DNA of 64,000 nt from Angiostrongylus vasorum (Eukaryota; Nematoda; Chromadorea; Rhabditida; Metastrongylidae): assembly GCA_018806985.1 (NCBI GenBank), contig JADANN010000462.1, positions 2,285,501-2,349,500 on the forward strand. Reading direction: 5' to 3'. Numbering within the stretch: the first letter of the stretch is position 1; every line of letters begins with the position of its first letter. The translations under genes were made by a program, and so were the position numbers. This document shows, one piece after another, positions 12,320 to 22,530 of this stretch. The notes under the pieces are model-generated. The model was not told where the DNA came from. It did not search any database and saw nothing but the letters and a program-made list of their open reading frames with translations.

Positions 12320-12680
12320 AGATAAAAAAATAGATAAAAAAATTCTAACAAAATAAATATTCGCTGAACACAAAGCAAAACTTAGAGGACAAAATTGTTG
12401 AATCAGTAATACGAAATATAATGCATGGCAGGCATGCATGAAGGGATGGTAGTGAGACAAAAAACAATATGACCGAAAATTTAATTTCTGTTGCCGTCAT
12501 TGTATAAAAGTACAAGGATTCCGCCATTCACCTTGCTTGCAAAAAAATCGATAATTATTGATTACTTGAAAATGGGAAACAAGTCATTAAAAAAGACACC
12601 AAAAAAGCTCACTTTCATAAATAGTAGTTGGTTCACTTGAATCACATGAACTATATCAGTCTGGTAATAAACGAATATTG
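12320..12680. other. Interval with no recognised gene
   Basis: AT-rich, with short A-runs. Nothing recognised. Confidence 0.5.
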
Positions 12681-12681
12681 A

Positions 12682-13076
12682 TGCTTGACACAGGGCCGGA
12701 TAGCACAGTGGTAGTGATGTCCGTTATAACGCGCATGGTGCTAGTTCGATTCCACTCCCGGCCACTCAAGCCTCTCATCTCTCCGGGGTTGGAAAATTGG
12801 CACCGGACTTGTCTGATAAAAAGGCCACTCTCTGCAATCCACTTGGGAACGCCCCAGACCGGCTATCTCAGGATTCCAGGAAGAATTCCACGACCAGCAT
12901 TCTGCGACATTCACGATGAAATGAAAATCCCCAAGCAGCAACCGAAGCCACACGAAGAAGTTGGAAGATCTTCATGTGCAATGGATGCGAGTAAAGGAAT
13001 CGAATGTGAGAAGTACTGGGATGCGCACAGTAGACGCGAAGACGGACCAAATAAAATTTAGAAAAGTGCTTGACAC
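12682..13076 (+). repeat. SINE-2 reference copy with target-site duplication
   Basis: The best SINE-2 in the window. The head 12,692-12,765 folds like a tRNA: GGCCGG at the 5' end pairs with CCGGCC before the body, the A box is TAGCACAGTGGTAG and the B box AGTTCGATTCC. The body of about 290 bp ends in an AT-rich tail (AATAAAATTTAGAAAA). Exact 10-bp duplications TGCTTGACAC flank it at 12,682-12,691 and 13,067-13,076. A 127-codon frame across it (12,678-13,061) is an artefact of an old, still open, SINE. Confidence 0.9.
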
Positions 13077-13079
13077 TAT

Positions 13080-14260
13080 GGAAACTAAACATAAACGAGT
13101 AAATCCAACCATTGTTTAAGAACACCTAATCAAGAAAACCTACTCTTTATTGGGGTTGACCACTGAATTTCAGAAGAATCCAACGAAATAAACATACATG
13201 CAGATTTGCAAAAATGGCTACATTATTGGGTTTACGGCCTGCCGATCGTTCAGACGACGAACAATGAAGTGTGATCGGAAATGCGACAGAGGAAAGCACG
13301 GAACGGGACATCCTATGGAGGAGATGCCATGATGATATTCGACGGCAAATCAACGCTTCTCGAAGGACGCATGGCTCGTGAGGCGTAACATTCCTTAAGA
13401 TTATAAAAGGACTTGTCCACAAAGACTGTGAAGAGGCAAACAGACGAGAAACTTTTCTCAAATATGAACTCCAAATAAATGAAATTGTTGTCGGAAAAGT
13501 CGTAGTGGAAGACACAGAAATTTCAAATGAGCGTAAAGGAAGCGATCTTCAAGAAGCGACCAAGACATTTTTAGTCATTTTAATTTAGTAACCGAGAGAG
13601 ATGATGTGCAGACGATCCACATTTGATCGGCTTCACATGAGAAATTCTTGTTTAATAGGTAGGATTGAATAGAACCGAATCCCACAGGTTTACAACGCCG
13701 AGTTGAAGGGCTGCCCCGTCTACCACGCATCTGATTCATCGCAACTAGTCATCTCTGCTATTCCGTCGTTTCGAGAATTTTCGGCACTGTTTTTTTTTCG
13801 TGGTGAAGCAAAACACGCAAATATGGATGAGGAGCACCCGGTGACAAATTTCCCGACGAACAAAAGTAAAGCTTGTCCAAAGGCAAAACATAGGGTAGAA
13901 ATGTGCACGACAAAGATTCCGTATGAGAACTTCTCCCCCAGAAGTCGACGACAACAAGTAGAGATGTGTTCCGAGCAGACGATTGCTCGCTTCACAACAC
14001 CAACCATGAATCATCGATAAAGAGAAATTCGATAAATCTGAATAGGAATCTAATTCAGTGACTTCTTGTGTTACAGTCCATGTTCCATGATCCATGAGTG
14101 GTTCCAAAAACAAAACCTTAAATGTTTGAGGCAACTCAGTGGAGTGTCAATGCGCTTCTCAGTGAACAAACCTTGAAACAGCTTAGTCCCCTAGAGATTG
14201 CAAGTTTGCAATCTTTACAAATCCCAAAATATTCGAATTTTTCGTATCCGGCGAGGAGCA
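13080..14260. other. Unassigned region with a possible coding relic
   Basis: From about 13,270 to 13,588 one plus frame, interrupted by a single TGA, reads as a charged peptide (for example ERDILWRRCHDDIRRQINAS, then KGLVHKDCEEANRRETFLKY). The other strand has a 122-codon frame. Codon pattern and charge suggest a decayed gene or transposon ORF on the plus strand, but I recognise no domain. Confidence 0.3.
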
Positions 14261-14264
14261 GTTT

Positions 14265-14720
14265 TTGTTGTGGCGTCCAGATAATGCTGCGGTTTCGAGA
14301 GAATGGGCAATTAAAGCGGACCAAGCAGACAATGAGGGCCCTACCATCGTTCTCAGACAGGATCGAATCAGGACAGGTGGCGTCCTCGATGACATTAGCG
14401 AATCAGTCCCTCTGTCGGTCGAAGTGCTGGCGTCTCAGACGCTACCGCTGACTAATTGTGGCGAAAGGTCGAAGGTAAATGGAATTCGAACAGAGTGGGG
14501 CTGGTCTTTGCTAAGCGGCGTGCCCGACGATTTGAATTCAATCGGGATAGAAACTTGCGGAAAGGCCATCATCACGTCTGCTAATCTGCCGAACTATCAC
14601 TGCGACACGATTGGTGATGACTTTACAGGCGCGGCGCCTGACTACACATTTAGAAAGACTGCTTTGACAGGTTGCAGTCGACATTGGGGAGATGAAGAGA
14701 GCTCAACGGTTGAAGCTTAA
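14265..14720 (+). CDS. Unassigned 151-codon open frame
   Basis: An uninterrupted frame of 151 codons, with an ATG-encoded first residue and a TAA stop, in a stretch that is visibly richer in G and C than its surroundings. The product would be soluble and acidic, with scattered Cys and Trp, no signal peptide and no membrane segment. I do not recognise it. A frame this long is expected roughly once by chance in 64 kb at this base composition, so it may not be a gene. It has no obvious flanking splice sites. It could also be a remnant of a transposon ORF. Confidence 0.2.
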   Translation: MLWRPDNAAVSREWAIKADQADNEGPTIVLRQDRIRTGGVLDDISESVPLSVEVLASQTLPLTNCGERSKVNGIRTEWGWSLLSGVPDDLNSIGIETCGKAIITSANLPNYHCDTIGDDFTGAAPDYTFRKTALTGCSRHWGDEESSTVEA

Positions 14721-14724
14721 TTCA

Positions 14725-15810
14725 ACTTAGCAACACACTGGAGAAGATGTGTCAAAACAGACACCAATCCTTTGCTTATCAACTGCAGCAATCGGTTGTG
14801 TTTACTCTGTGATTAATGAATTTGTTCAGCGATCCCATATTACATATAGAAAAGGGGAACCATTGCTAACATGGCCTTTGGTGAGATGTTAGTGAAATTC
14901 CTACATTTCGATTCTAGAACGGAATTACATTTATAGTGACCAAGATGTACATGGAGGGAGGAAGGGGGGGAGTGAAGGGTACTCACGAAAATCAACATGA
15001 GAAGCTTCGACCGATTGGTGACTACCATTCTCATTCACATTGGGCACAGACGGCATTGGTGGCATTTCGTTTCCGTCGATACCAAAAAAATTCGCGACAA
15101 CACGATGTGTGTTGTGTGATGATTAATGTGACTGAAGTGTCAAAAAATTGCCTATACTAAAGATGACATGGATTTCGACTACTTCGCTTTCTTCAGAGAC
15201 TAGACATATTTGATACCGTGTGCACAACCCCAGCCATCGTAGTTCGAGAACAGGTCATAGCAGCCTCACGTTAGCACAACAAGGTTAGTTCGTAATAGCA
15301 TAATTTAATTAATGGTGCCTAAGTTTATTGAAGGCCAGTATTTCGAATATACGGCGATTGCTTTGTGCTATTGAAATTTAAAGAGCAAGAGATAAATAAA
15401 CGAAAACAAAACAACGACAGTAAGCGAAGAATTGAAATATAGAGAGAAAGCAGCTCTCAAATGAAGTGGCAAGAGAGGGCCTTCGTAACTCTGCATTGGT
15501 TTGCCTTGTGCAATAACTATGAATAACACAAACCTGGGCGAAGCGAGTCGGCGAGTTCAGAACGAAAGTGGCCATCAAATGTCCATGAACGGGCGCTGGT
15601 GAAGCGGAGGACATGTGATCAAAGCAAAGATGACGCTGAGGACGACGAGCACCGACAGGTCTATCACTGCTCTGTCCATCATTCGCCGACCCCAATTAGA
15701 TGGCGATGATCTGGACAATTAAGCATTAGCGCAATAAGGTCATACAGGATATCGACATCATTGGCATTACTGTAGCTATGACAGTTATGCAATTTTTTTC
15801 CTAGTTTCCC
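14725..15810. other. Interval with no recognised gene
   Basis: No gene seen. Positions 15,168-15,204 on the minus strand contain CTGAAGA, AAGCGAAGTAGTC and GAAAT, a decayed hammerhead-like remnant without a matching GTC. Confidence 0.4.
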
Positions 15811-15814
15811 TAAG

Positions 15815-16106
15815 GAATGGACGAGTGTTGGGTGGTAGTCAGAGGTGAGAATGCAGTATACGCGTGGTCGTTTGTTCGATTCGTCGCCTCATACTCACTT
15901 GAATGTCCATTTCTTCGAGTAGGTGAAATGTTACCAGACTTGCCTCGTAGAATATCAGCATTGACTTGACAAATCGGTAGGCTATCGTGAGTTATTATAT
16001 AGTGCAGTTATAAATTCAATCATCTCTAACGATGCTTAATGAAGTCGAATGGACGGCGCATTCTCTAGGGGATTTGTCAACGCCGGCAGCTTTATCCTCT
16101 ATCCTT
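15815..16106 (+). repeat. SINE-1 copy, diverged
   Basis: The forward SINE-1 order is kept: a B-box-like TGTTCGATTCG near 15,872, AATGTTACCAGACTTGCCT, TCAATCATCTCTAACGATGC, then CGCCGGCAGCTTTATCCT at the 3' end. The A box is not recognisable. Confidence 0.7.
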
Positions 16107-16109
16107 TCT

Positions 16110-17045
16110 CTGAGCGGGCCATTTGGTCATTCTCAAGAGGATCTCTCATGATGTGAAAAAAACAAATATTGATCTCCAACTATTTAAATGTTTGACGGAC
16201 TCTATGGTTTAAAAGATGTCATTATCGTGCTGGCGATGAGCTGATATAACATTGTCAACAGGGATAAAGTAAATACGCATTCTAGCCACCAAGAACTTTC
16301 TCTATGGAACGAATTTGTGAAAAATGATCAGTTTGTAATTTCGATGGGTTTTTATAGTAGGTAATGGCTCAAAAAGACATCAAAGTCGATGAGAAGGCAA
16401 AGAAAGGAAAGGCGGAAGGATGTGAAAGTTCTCGTCTATCGGTCACTGCTGAATGAAAATTAAGCGCGATTTTTTTTCTTGTGCGTTTGTTCTTCCTGCT
16501 TGAAGATAAGTTCGGCTAATTTTTTTTCCCACATTTAAAGTATAACATGAACGCAACACTTGAGAAGCTCATGGATCACAATAGTAGGAACTCGCCTTTT
16601 CATTTCGAAAATGCTTTCCTGAATCTTTGAACTTTTCACACTTCTAGGTTCATCGATACCGTTGCATCTAAAAAAACAATGTTTGCTGACGGGGGCACAC
16701 ATTGGATTCTCGCGGAGTGACGAAGAGGCAACTATCGAAAAAAGAGCGCCATCCAGCTGATGTGAGAACATCAATCTATTTATTGTGTTTCGAGTAAAAA
16801 TGTGCAGAGCTAGCTACCAATTCTGGTCCGAGATTTGTCCGAGTTTGTCCCTCTTTCTTCTCAGCTGAAATAAATCTGTGGAACATCAGCCCATAGAGGA
16901 ATATTGGCAAAGACCTAAAAAAGAGAAGAACAAGAGAAAACAGAGCCACTTTATTCCTTTCTACACGTTTTCATTTACATTTACACATAACGTACTATGA
17001 GCGTTTCGTTTGTTACTGCTACTGAACGAATGAGTCTATTCATCC
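16110..17045. other. Interval with no recognised gene
   Basis: Nothing recognised. The 79-codon minus frame at 16,535-16,774 shows no domain. Confidence 0.5.
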
Positions 17046-17049
17046 CAAT

Positions 17050-17262
17050 AGGCCTTCAGGAGATATGGCTGGTCGTGGTGCTCGTCCACTGCTGGGTCAA
17101 GCATCTATGCTGTTAGAGCTGCACTTCTTCAGTAAGGTTTTGTCAGTGGAACGCGGCTATCACCAAACACTAGAACATCAGAACACGGGAAGAGACCAAT
17201 CGAATGCAAGTGGTGGGATCCGCACAGTAGATGTGAAAGTCAGGTCGTGTAAATAAACAAGT
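17050..17262 (+). repeat. SINE-2 3' fragment
   Basis: It carries the SINE-2 3' landmarks in order, diverged: GAACGCGGCTATC-like text, a CATCAGAACACGGGAAGA block, ATCGAATGCAAGTGGTGGGA and TCCGCACAGTAGATGTGAAAG. The tRNA-like head is missing. The 63-codon frame within is not a gene. Confidence 0.55.
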
Positions 17263-17264
17263 AA

Positions 17265-18835
17265 AAAAAATCGTCTTATCAGAGCTATGAAAAAAACACG
17301 TTTTGGCATCAAAATACTGTTTTCTTCTATTTCTCAAAAAACATCAGTCAGACTGGCAATGTGTCAGAAGAACATTCTTTAGGCCCTAGAGTCAGCGGAA
17401 GTATGCCATGCCTCATCAGTAGAACGGTGCTTGATCGTGGACTCAGGAAAACTCGTGCCTAGGAAACACTTGAAAATCTCGAAAGTCTGATAGCCTCTTA
17501 GAGTCAAGATTTCAGAAAACTGAAATAGCTTCACGAGTACGGTCAGCAAGCTCCGTCCCAACGTCATCATTACGAAAAAGAAAGAAAAAAGAAGACAAGA
17601 CTGCTTAGCAAAATGATTAGAACGCTTGCTTTTAAGAAATCCAACCAGGAGGTTTTGAATTATCTGTTTAGTTGCTTTTTTTTCTGAACTCTATTTGCTT
17701 ATTAGTGGGAACCAGAAAGATTAAGATGAAATCACGAAAAAAAGAAACCGTAGGCGGGTTGTATATCATTTTCAAATAAAGCAGTTCCCTAACGGAAATT
17801 CATGCACATCTCAGTAGTGCGCATCATAAACGGACCGTTCAAAATGACTTCAAACAAAAGGTCAAGTATATTAGCAGTGCCAATGTCATTTACACCTCTT
17901 GCGGTCGCCGATTCGTAGCAATGAACAAGGGGATGGGTAAAGTGGGCAGGGAATTCTGACATCAGATGGATGGAGGTCAGGCGATGCGGTATGAAACAAA
18001 TCCTCAACGCTTCTTATCATAATTTTGATTGACTAGCGATTTTGACAGACTATATAATCTCGGCCTTCGATCCCCGACGGTTCCTTAGACGTGTATGGGG
18101 GAAATATGCTGAGAATTTAATTGAATGTTCAAGGAATACGGGAGAGGAAGCATGAAAAATCAGTAAAGCTGCGGATCAGTGAGAAGAGAATTCAGTTTCT
18201 ACTGAACACGTTGTGGGAAGGCGAACGGCTAATGATAGATTTACTATCCATCATTAGCACGGGAGACGACTACTGTACTAAATGAAGTGCACTGCAAGAT
18301 GAACTTTTCGCCTTTCATCTATTAGATAGTGGCCAATAAATCTTGTAAATCGAAAAATTAGCACAGTGATGGTCACTTCAATCGCTTAACTGGTATATGC
18401 AAGACTTGGTCATAAACCGGCGTTTCATCGATGTGTAAAACTACGTTAACTATTAGCTCTCAAGAGAATTCCCCAGGGAAATCCTCCAGAAATCGACCAC
18501 CATCTCAAAATCCATGGAGATGTCGTCACTCCGCCCAGAATCTCCACCAGAGCCATTACGAACTCTATTTTTACTTGAAAAAAACCCATTTTTGTTCAAG
18601 TCCTCAGGTGATTTCGAAGTTTACGTAAATTAGAAAACCAATTATTGCAAAATATACTGATAGCACAAAAAGAGCCCATTCGACATGCAGCAATGGAAAG
18701 TGAGCTCTTCTTTCATCGTGTACAAATTTTGCTCAAAAAGATTAATGACATGAATGACATGCTTGGAATTGGAACCATAGGAATTTCAGGATAGAACTTT
18801 TCCTTTCCAATCATCCTGTGTGCATCCATACATAT
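17265..18835. other. Interval with no recognised gene; hairpin at 18,229-18,257
   Basis: No gene seen. CTAATGATAGAT (18,229-18,240) pairs with ATCCATCATTAG (18,246-18,257) across a 5-base loop with one mismatch. It is an isolated stem that I cannot tie to an element. Confidence 0.4.
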
Positions 18836-18837
18836 CG

Positions 18838-18992
18838 GGCGCAGATAGAACAGTGATGGAAATGTCGTTCGACATGTTAGGGCGCGGGTTCGACTCCGAA
18901 TGAGGTCAACAGAGCCTCCCGTCTCTCCCGGGTCGGAATATTGCCACCATAGTTGCCTGCGCTCAGCTGACTCGTTTCGAGAAAAAAACGTT
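18838..18992 (+). repeat. SINE-2 5' fragment
   Basis: tRNA-like head (AGATAGAACAGTGATGG; B box GGGTTCGACTCCG near 18,889) followed by the first part of the SINE-2 body (GAGCCTCCCGTCTCTCCCGG). It ends near 18,985, so this copy is 3'-truncated. Confidence 0.65.
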
Positions 18993-19314
18993 GGCAAAAA
19001 ATGCTATTCATCGTGATTCAGAGTATTAAGAGTCACTGAACGATCATCAAAGGAGATTTGCACATGATAAATAGTACCACAGTTGTGCCTACCTCACCTT
19101 TTCATTTCAGGTGCCATTTCAGTCTTATTATTCGAACCGACATTTTTTATTCTGTCCTCATGGCTCATCAAGAAAACAAGAACAGTTGAAAAGTCTGCAT
19201 TTTAGGGAAATCTATTCGATAATCATGTTTGTCGTATTCACTTTATAAAGGACGAACAGGTCTGTTCAGCTTTTTTTTGGCTCAAAAGCTATAGTGAAAG
19301 TATGTAGTACTTTT

Positions 19315-19445
19315 TATTCACTGCCTATTCATTTTTCATGTAGGGTATGACATGAAATATAACCGCAATGATGCTGACAGATTTGCAAAACTCTGCACCG
19401 CAGGTGTCTGTGGTGGGGATCAAACCATTTCCGGACCCTTTTATT
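19315..19445 (-). repeat. SINE-3 copy, inverted partner
   Basis: Reverse-oriented SINE-3. It reads, on plus, TATAACCGCAATGATGCTGA, GCAAAACTCTGCACCGCAGG, then GGTGTCTGTGGTGGGGATCA and TTCCGGACC. It stands head-to-head with the forward copy starting near 19,455. The 104-codon frame over this stretch is not a gene. Confidence 0.7.
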
Positions 19446-19454
19446 ATCCTTTAG

Positions 19455-19569
19455 TGGAAATGGAGGACCCGCATGGTGTGGTCGTAAACAAGTTAGCATC
19501 CGGAAAATACTGGGTTCGATCCCCTCCGCAGACACCTACGATCCGGAGTTTTGTAAATATCTCAGCATT
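19455..19569 (+). repeat. SINE-3 copy, left part, interrupted by PLE-A
   Basis: Forward SINE-3 with the tRNA-like head GGACCCGCATGGTGTGG and B box GGGTTCGATCCCC. It is broken after TATCTCAGCATT (19,558-19,569). The repeat resumes at 22,531 with the same 12 bases, which form the target-site duplication of the PLE-A insertion. Confidence 0.8.
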
Positions 19570-19570
19570 C

Positions 19571-19812
19571 GAATATGAATGCGTCGTTTTCTTGTTCAGC
19601 AATCGCGAGGTTGTTAAACAGCATACATTTACTTCCATAGAAGAACACAATACAATACAACAGTAGCTGACGTTTCGGCAGTATCGCCTTCTTCAGGGCC
19701 TGGAAGGGTATACTGACATACAATTTACTAGGCCAAACGCTTCAATGACACTTACAAAAAGACGAAAAACTCTATGGTAATTACATGGTCAACAGCTTCT
19801 CGAAAAAAAACT
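19571..19812 (-). repeat. PLE-A left inverted pLTR
   Basis: Reverse complement of 22,250-22,494, close to identical over its length. It starts GAATATGAATGCGTCG and ends at the CAACAGCTTCTCGAAAAA border with the body. Confidence 0.9.
19665..19700 (-). ncRNA. Minimal hammerhead ribozyme motif, PLE-A left
   Basis: Minus strand: GGCC, CTGAAGA, A, GGC-GATACT-GCC, GAAAC, GTC, AGCT. Core bases are intact. Stem II has three G-C pairs with a 6-base loop. The innermost stem I pair is C against A here, unlike the right copy, which has U-A. Confidence 0.85.
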
Positions 19813-20014
19813 TGGTGTTGGTCGGTCAATATTGATATGCGATTTTATTAGGTCTAATGCCAAAATAACCTTACAACGAAAACTCGAAAATCTTTTGGGT
19901 AATTCACATGTCTCAGCTTCAAGAAAATTCTACCGCAAACAAATTCTTCACGGTTCTGATAATAGTCAGAAATAGGGGTTGATAATGCACCAGTAAAATC
20001 TAGGGTCACCGTGA

Positions 20015-22199
20015 TTGGGGGGCATAACAATACCTGAGAGTACGCGCTCGCTATTAGAATTGGGCCCAAGCTTTGCACCATCACAGCCCATTTCTAAAAC
20101 GACCCTGCGTAGGATAGCATGTAACCTTTATGAGCTTCAAGATCGACTCCGCTATCAGGCCAAGCAAGAAACATCAAACAGAGATAAAAAATCAAGAGGC
20201 GGCGTCACTACCACCATCTCCTTTCCCAAAGACGTTTTTTAGACAGCAGGACCCTAACGATGGAGTTGACATAAAATTCCGCATGTTTTCGGACGGCGTT
20301 CTCAAGACCCTTAATCACTACCGCGATAGAAAGTTTATCTCTAACCTTACAGCCGCACAAAAAATGTGGCATGCGAGAAATTAGAGAATTAATAAACTCA
20401 AAAACAATAAGATTGTCTGTTAGTGATAAGGGGGGAGAGTTCGTAGTTATTCCTCGCCAGCTGGATGTTGAGATAACAGAGGAACATCTTAGTGATGCTA
20501 CCCTCTATCGCCCATCCTCTGAAAAGGAATACAAAAGTCAATACCGAAAGCTAAACAATCAATGGGTCAGTGTGGCAAAGGCTGCAGGTTTAAAACCATC
20601 GGTTATTTCGCACTTTAAAAATCGATACACCAACATGTCCCGTCCTATACCTACTTATTAAAACACATAAGTTGGTATCACCTGATGATCTTGCGTCAAC
20701 CAATCCGTCATCATTTAAGGTTAGACCCATCATCAGCTGTGTAGACGGGCCAACGGATAGAATAACCTGGTTTTTTAAGCCTAATACTTACCCAGTTGCT
20801 TAACCATATTCCAGCTCACCTCACAAACACCCAAATGTTCCTAGAACGTCTACGTAACGCGTCTCCTAATAACGCGTACGTGATGGAGTCCTTCGACGTT
20901 ACTGCGTTGTACACCAACGTATCGAATGACTCCGCAATGCAAGCCATCTTCGAACTTCTTGTTAAACATGAAGGAAGAATAAATATGCATGGCTTGTCCA
21001 TTCAGCAGCTAATGGCTCTCCCTAAAGGAGTGCCTAAACTGCTCGATTTTCAGATGGTCTGGGAAATATTTCGCGCAAATAAGGGGGGTTGGCTATGGGA
21101 CAGCGACTGGCACCAAGCCTTGCCATTGTATTCATGTCTAAGATAGAAGCCCCTGCTCTCGATCTCCGGCCACTACTCTACTGCAGATATGTAGATGATT
21201 GTTTTGTCATCTTCTCTACGCAGGAGGAGATGGACAAATGCTTTGAATTATTGAACGAGCAGTCTGAGTACATTAAGTTCACCCGGGAGAAACCGAGAAA
21301 AGACTGGCTTCCGTTTTTTAAACGTCCAAATAAAGCCTATCAAGTAGCGGTTACCTGACAAAGTGGTACCGAAAGCCAAGTAACAAGAACATCCTCGTTC
21401 ACTTTCCTTTCTTCCCACCCTTCACACACAAAGAGGGCGCTTGTGAGAAACATGTTTCGAACAGCCACCTCTGTGTGCACAACCAGGGGAACTAAAGGAA
21501 GAATCGCGCGACTTGGCTCGGCAAATAGCCATCTCCAATGGCTACGAAATAGTAACCCCACGAGATAAGTTTAGAAGGAGAGCGACGCGCCCAAGCGAAA
21601 CACTTGGCCAAAAGAAAGTCCCGTTTATGCTGCCCTTTATTAGCGATGAAGTAAGCGTAGCGATTAAACGATGCTTAAGAAGGGCAGGTCTAGAGGAATC
21701 GGTAGCGATAGTTGAAATACCACCGGCTACTCTACGTCGTCAGTTAGTTCGTAACCGCCTGTATGACCGTCTATGCGAAACAACAAATTGCGTAATCTGC
21801 CCTTACGGCAGGGACGGTGATTGCATGAGTTCAGGTACGATATACCTGATCTCGTGTAATAATTGCGGAGATGAATATATTGGCGAAACGGGCAGGCCTT
21901 TGTGTATCCGTATAAAAGAACACCTAGATGGCAAACGAAAACTAAGACAAAGTACCCCACTAGGCACGCATAGGATACAAAAGCACAGCGGGGACGATTT
22001 TGAAGCAAAGTCAATATCCTTGCGCAGGAGACTAGAACACCAGCGCGAAAACTTCTTGAGGCTTTTTTGGATAAATGCCAAAAACCCTACAATGAATAGC
22101 AGGGATGAATGCCCAGAGGTCATACGCGACCCTGACCCCGTATGTTCGCATCAATTTCTGATGTGGGATGGTGCAGTCATCAACCTTATGCGACCATAA
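20015..22199 (+). pseudogene. PLE-A polyprotein: reverse transcriptase + GIY-YIG endonuclease, frameshifted
   Basis: One ancestral ORF now split over at least five frame changes: 20,015-20,242, about 20,190-20,384, 20,371-20,661, about 20,640-20,790, 20,796-21,060, 21,089-21,358 and 21,513-22,199. In order it shows the Penelope N-terminal region, a VRPI-type finger motif near 20,725, RT motif A (SFDVTALYTNVS, Asp codon 20,895-20,897), motif B (GQRLAPSLA, about 21,098-21,124), motif C YVDD (21,188-21,199) and a thumb. Then comes an intact 228-codon segment with Cys pairs and the GIY-YIG nuclease. RT copies element RNA; the endonuclease nicks the target. In known PLEs both act from one polypeptide. 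Stops between 21,360 and 21,510 add to the damage. The domain order and the YVDD make the assignment firm. Activity from this copy is not expected. Confidence 0.9.
21834..22098 (+). other. GIY-YIG endonuclease domain of PLE-A
   Basis: Residues 108-195 of the last open segment. IYLISC stands for the GIY part, EYIGET for YIG. The conserved Arg and His follow in RPLCIRIKEH, and the RENFLRLFWINAKNP stretch is the usual C-terminal helix with Glu. Cys 88, 93, 96, 104, 115 and 118 fit the Cys-rich linker known in Penelope elements. This is the best-preserved part of the element. A decayed homologue is at 26.70-27.16 kb on the minus strand. Confidence 0.85.
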
Positions 22200-22249
22200 T
22201 CAGCTGTTCTAATCTTCCTCATGGGAAGGCACGTAAAAAAAGCGGTGAG

Positions 22250-22494
22250 TTTTTTTTTCTCGAGAAGCTGTTGACCATGTAATTACCATAGAGTTTTTTC
22301 GTCTTCTTTGTAAGTGTCATTGAAGCGTTTGGCCTAGTAAATTGTATGTCAGTATACCCTTCCAGGCTCTGAAGAAGGCGATACTGCCGAAACGTCAGCT
22401 ACTGTTGTATTGTATTGTGTTTTTCTATGGAAGCAAATGTATGCTGTTTAACAACCTCGCGATTGCTGAACAAGAAAACGACGCATTCATATTC
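22250..22494 (+). repeat. PLE-A right inverted pLTR
   Basis: Inverted match to 19,571-19,812. The order is TTCTCGAGAAGCTGTTGACC, the hammerhead at 22,365-22,400, a TTGTATTGTATTGTG run, then TTGCTGAACAAGAAAACGAC near the outer end. A 30-bp non-inverted tail follows to 22,524. Confidence 0.9.
22365..22400 (+). ncRNA. Minimal hammerhead ribozyme motif, PLE-A right
   Basis: GGCT, CTGAAGA, A, GGC-GATACT-GCC, GAAAC, GTC, AGCT. Stem I is 4 bp (GGCU/AGCU with one G-U). Stem II is 3 bp. Stem III would be only the A-U and C-G pairs with no loop, the minimal form that known PLE ribozymes are thought to use as dimers. Predicted cleavage follows GTC at 22,396. Confidence 0.85.
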
Positions 22495-22530
22495 CAATGC
22501 CGAGGTTAATAGAAAGTCGATCCTGGGAAC

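Larger units (their letters stand above)
19570..22530 (+). mobile_element. Penelope-like retroelement PLE-A, near full length
   Basis: An element of about 3 kb. Inverted terminal repeats of about 240 bp lie at 19,571-19,812 and 22,250-22,494. Each holds a hammerhead motif facing outwards in opposite senses. After the right repeat there is a unique 30-bp tail ending GATCCT; the same tail ends the small copy at 27.79 kb. Inside is one decayed ORF with reverse transcriptase and a C-terminal GIY-YIG endonuclease, the hallmark pair of Penelope-like elements. Flanks share TATCTCAGCATT (12 bp). Several frameshifts make it non-autonomous now. Confidence 0.9.

Noticed and set aside
12692..12765. A free-standing tRNA gene
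   Set aside because: A and B boxes and an acceptor-like stem are present, but a 290-bp body repeated elsewhere follows, with target duplications. It is a SINE head. The same applies to 2500-2570, 23,560-23,630 and 51,695-51,765.
12678..13061. 127-codon open frame
   Set aside because: It lies within a SINE-2 copy bounded by a target duplication; other copies are not open in this frame.
13147..13515. 122-codon minus-strand frame
   Set aside because: The opposite strand is the more coding-like one, and this frame has Ser/Leu-rich shadow composition.
15168..15204. Hammerhead motif on the minus strand
   Set aside because: Only CTGAAGA and GAAAT remain; there is no GTC or GTT and no stem I.
19352..19666. 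104-codon open frame
   Set aside because: It is made of two opposed SINE-3 fragments and the PLE-A left end.
19571..22494. PLE-A as a DNA transposon, because of its inverted ends
   Set aside because: The ORF encodes a YVDD reverse transcriptase and GIY-YIG nuclease, and the ends carry hammerheads. Inverted pLTRs are known in Penelope elements.
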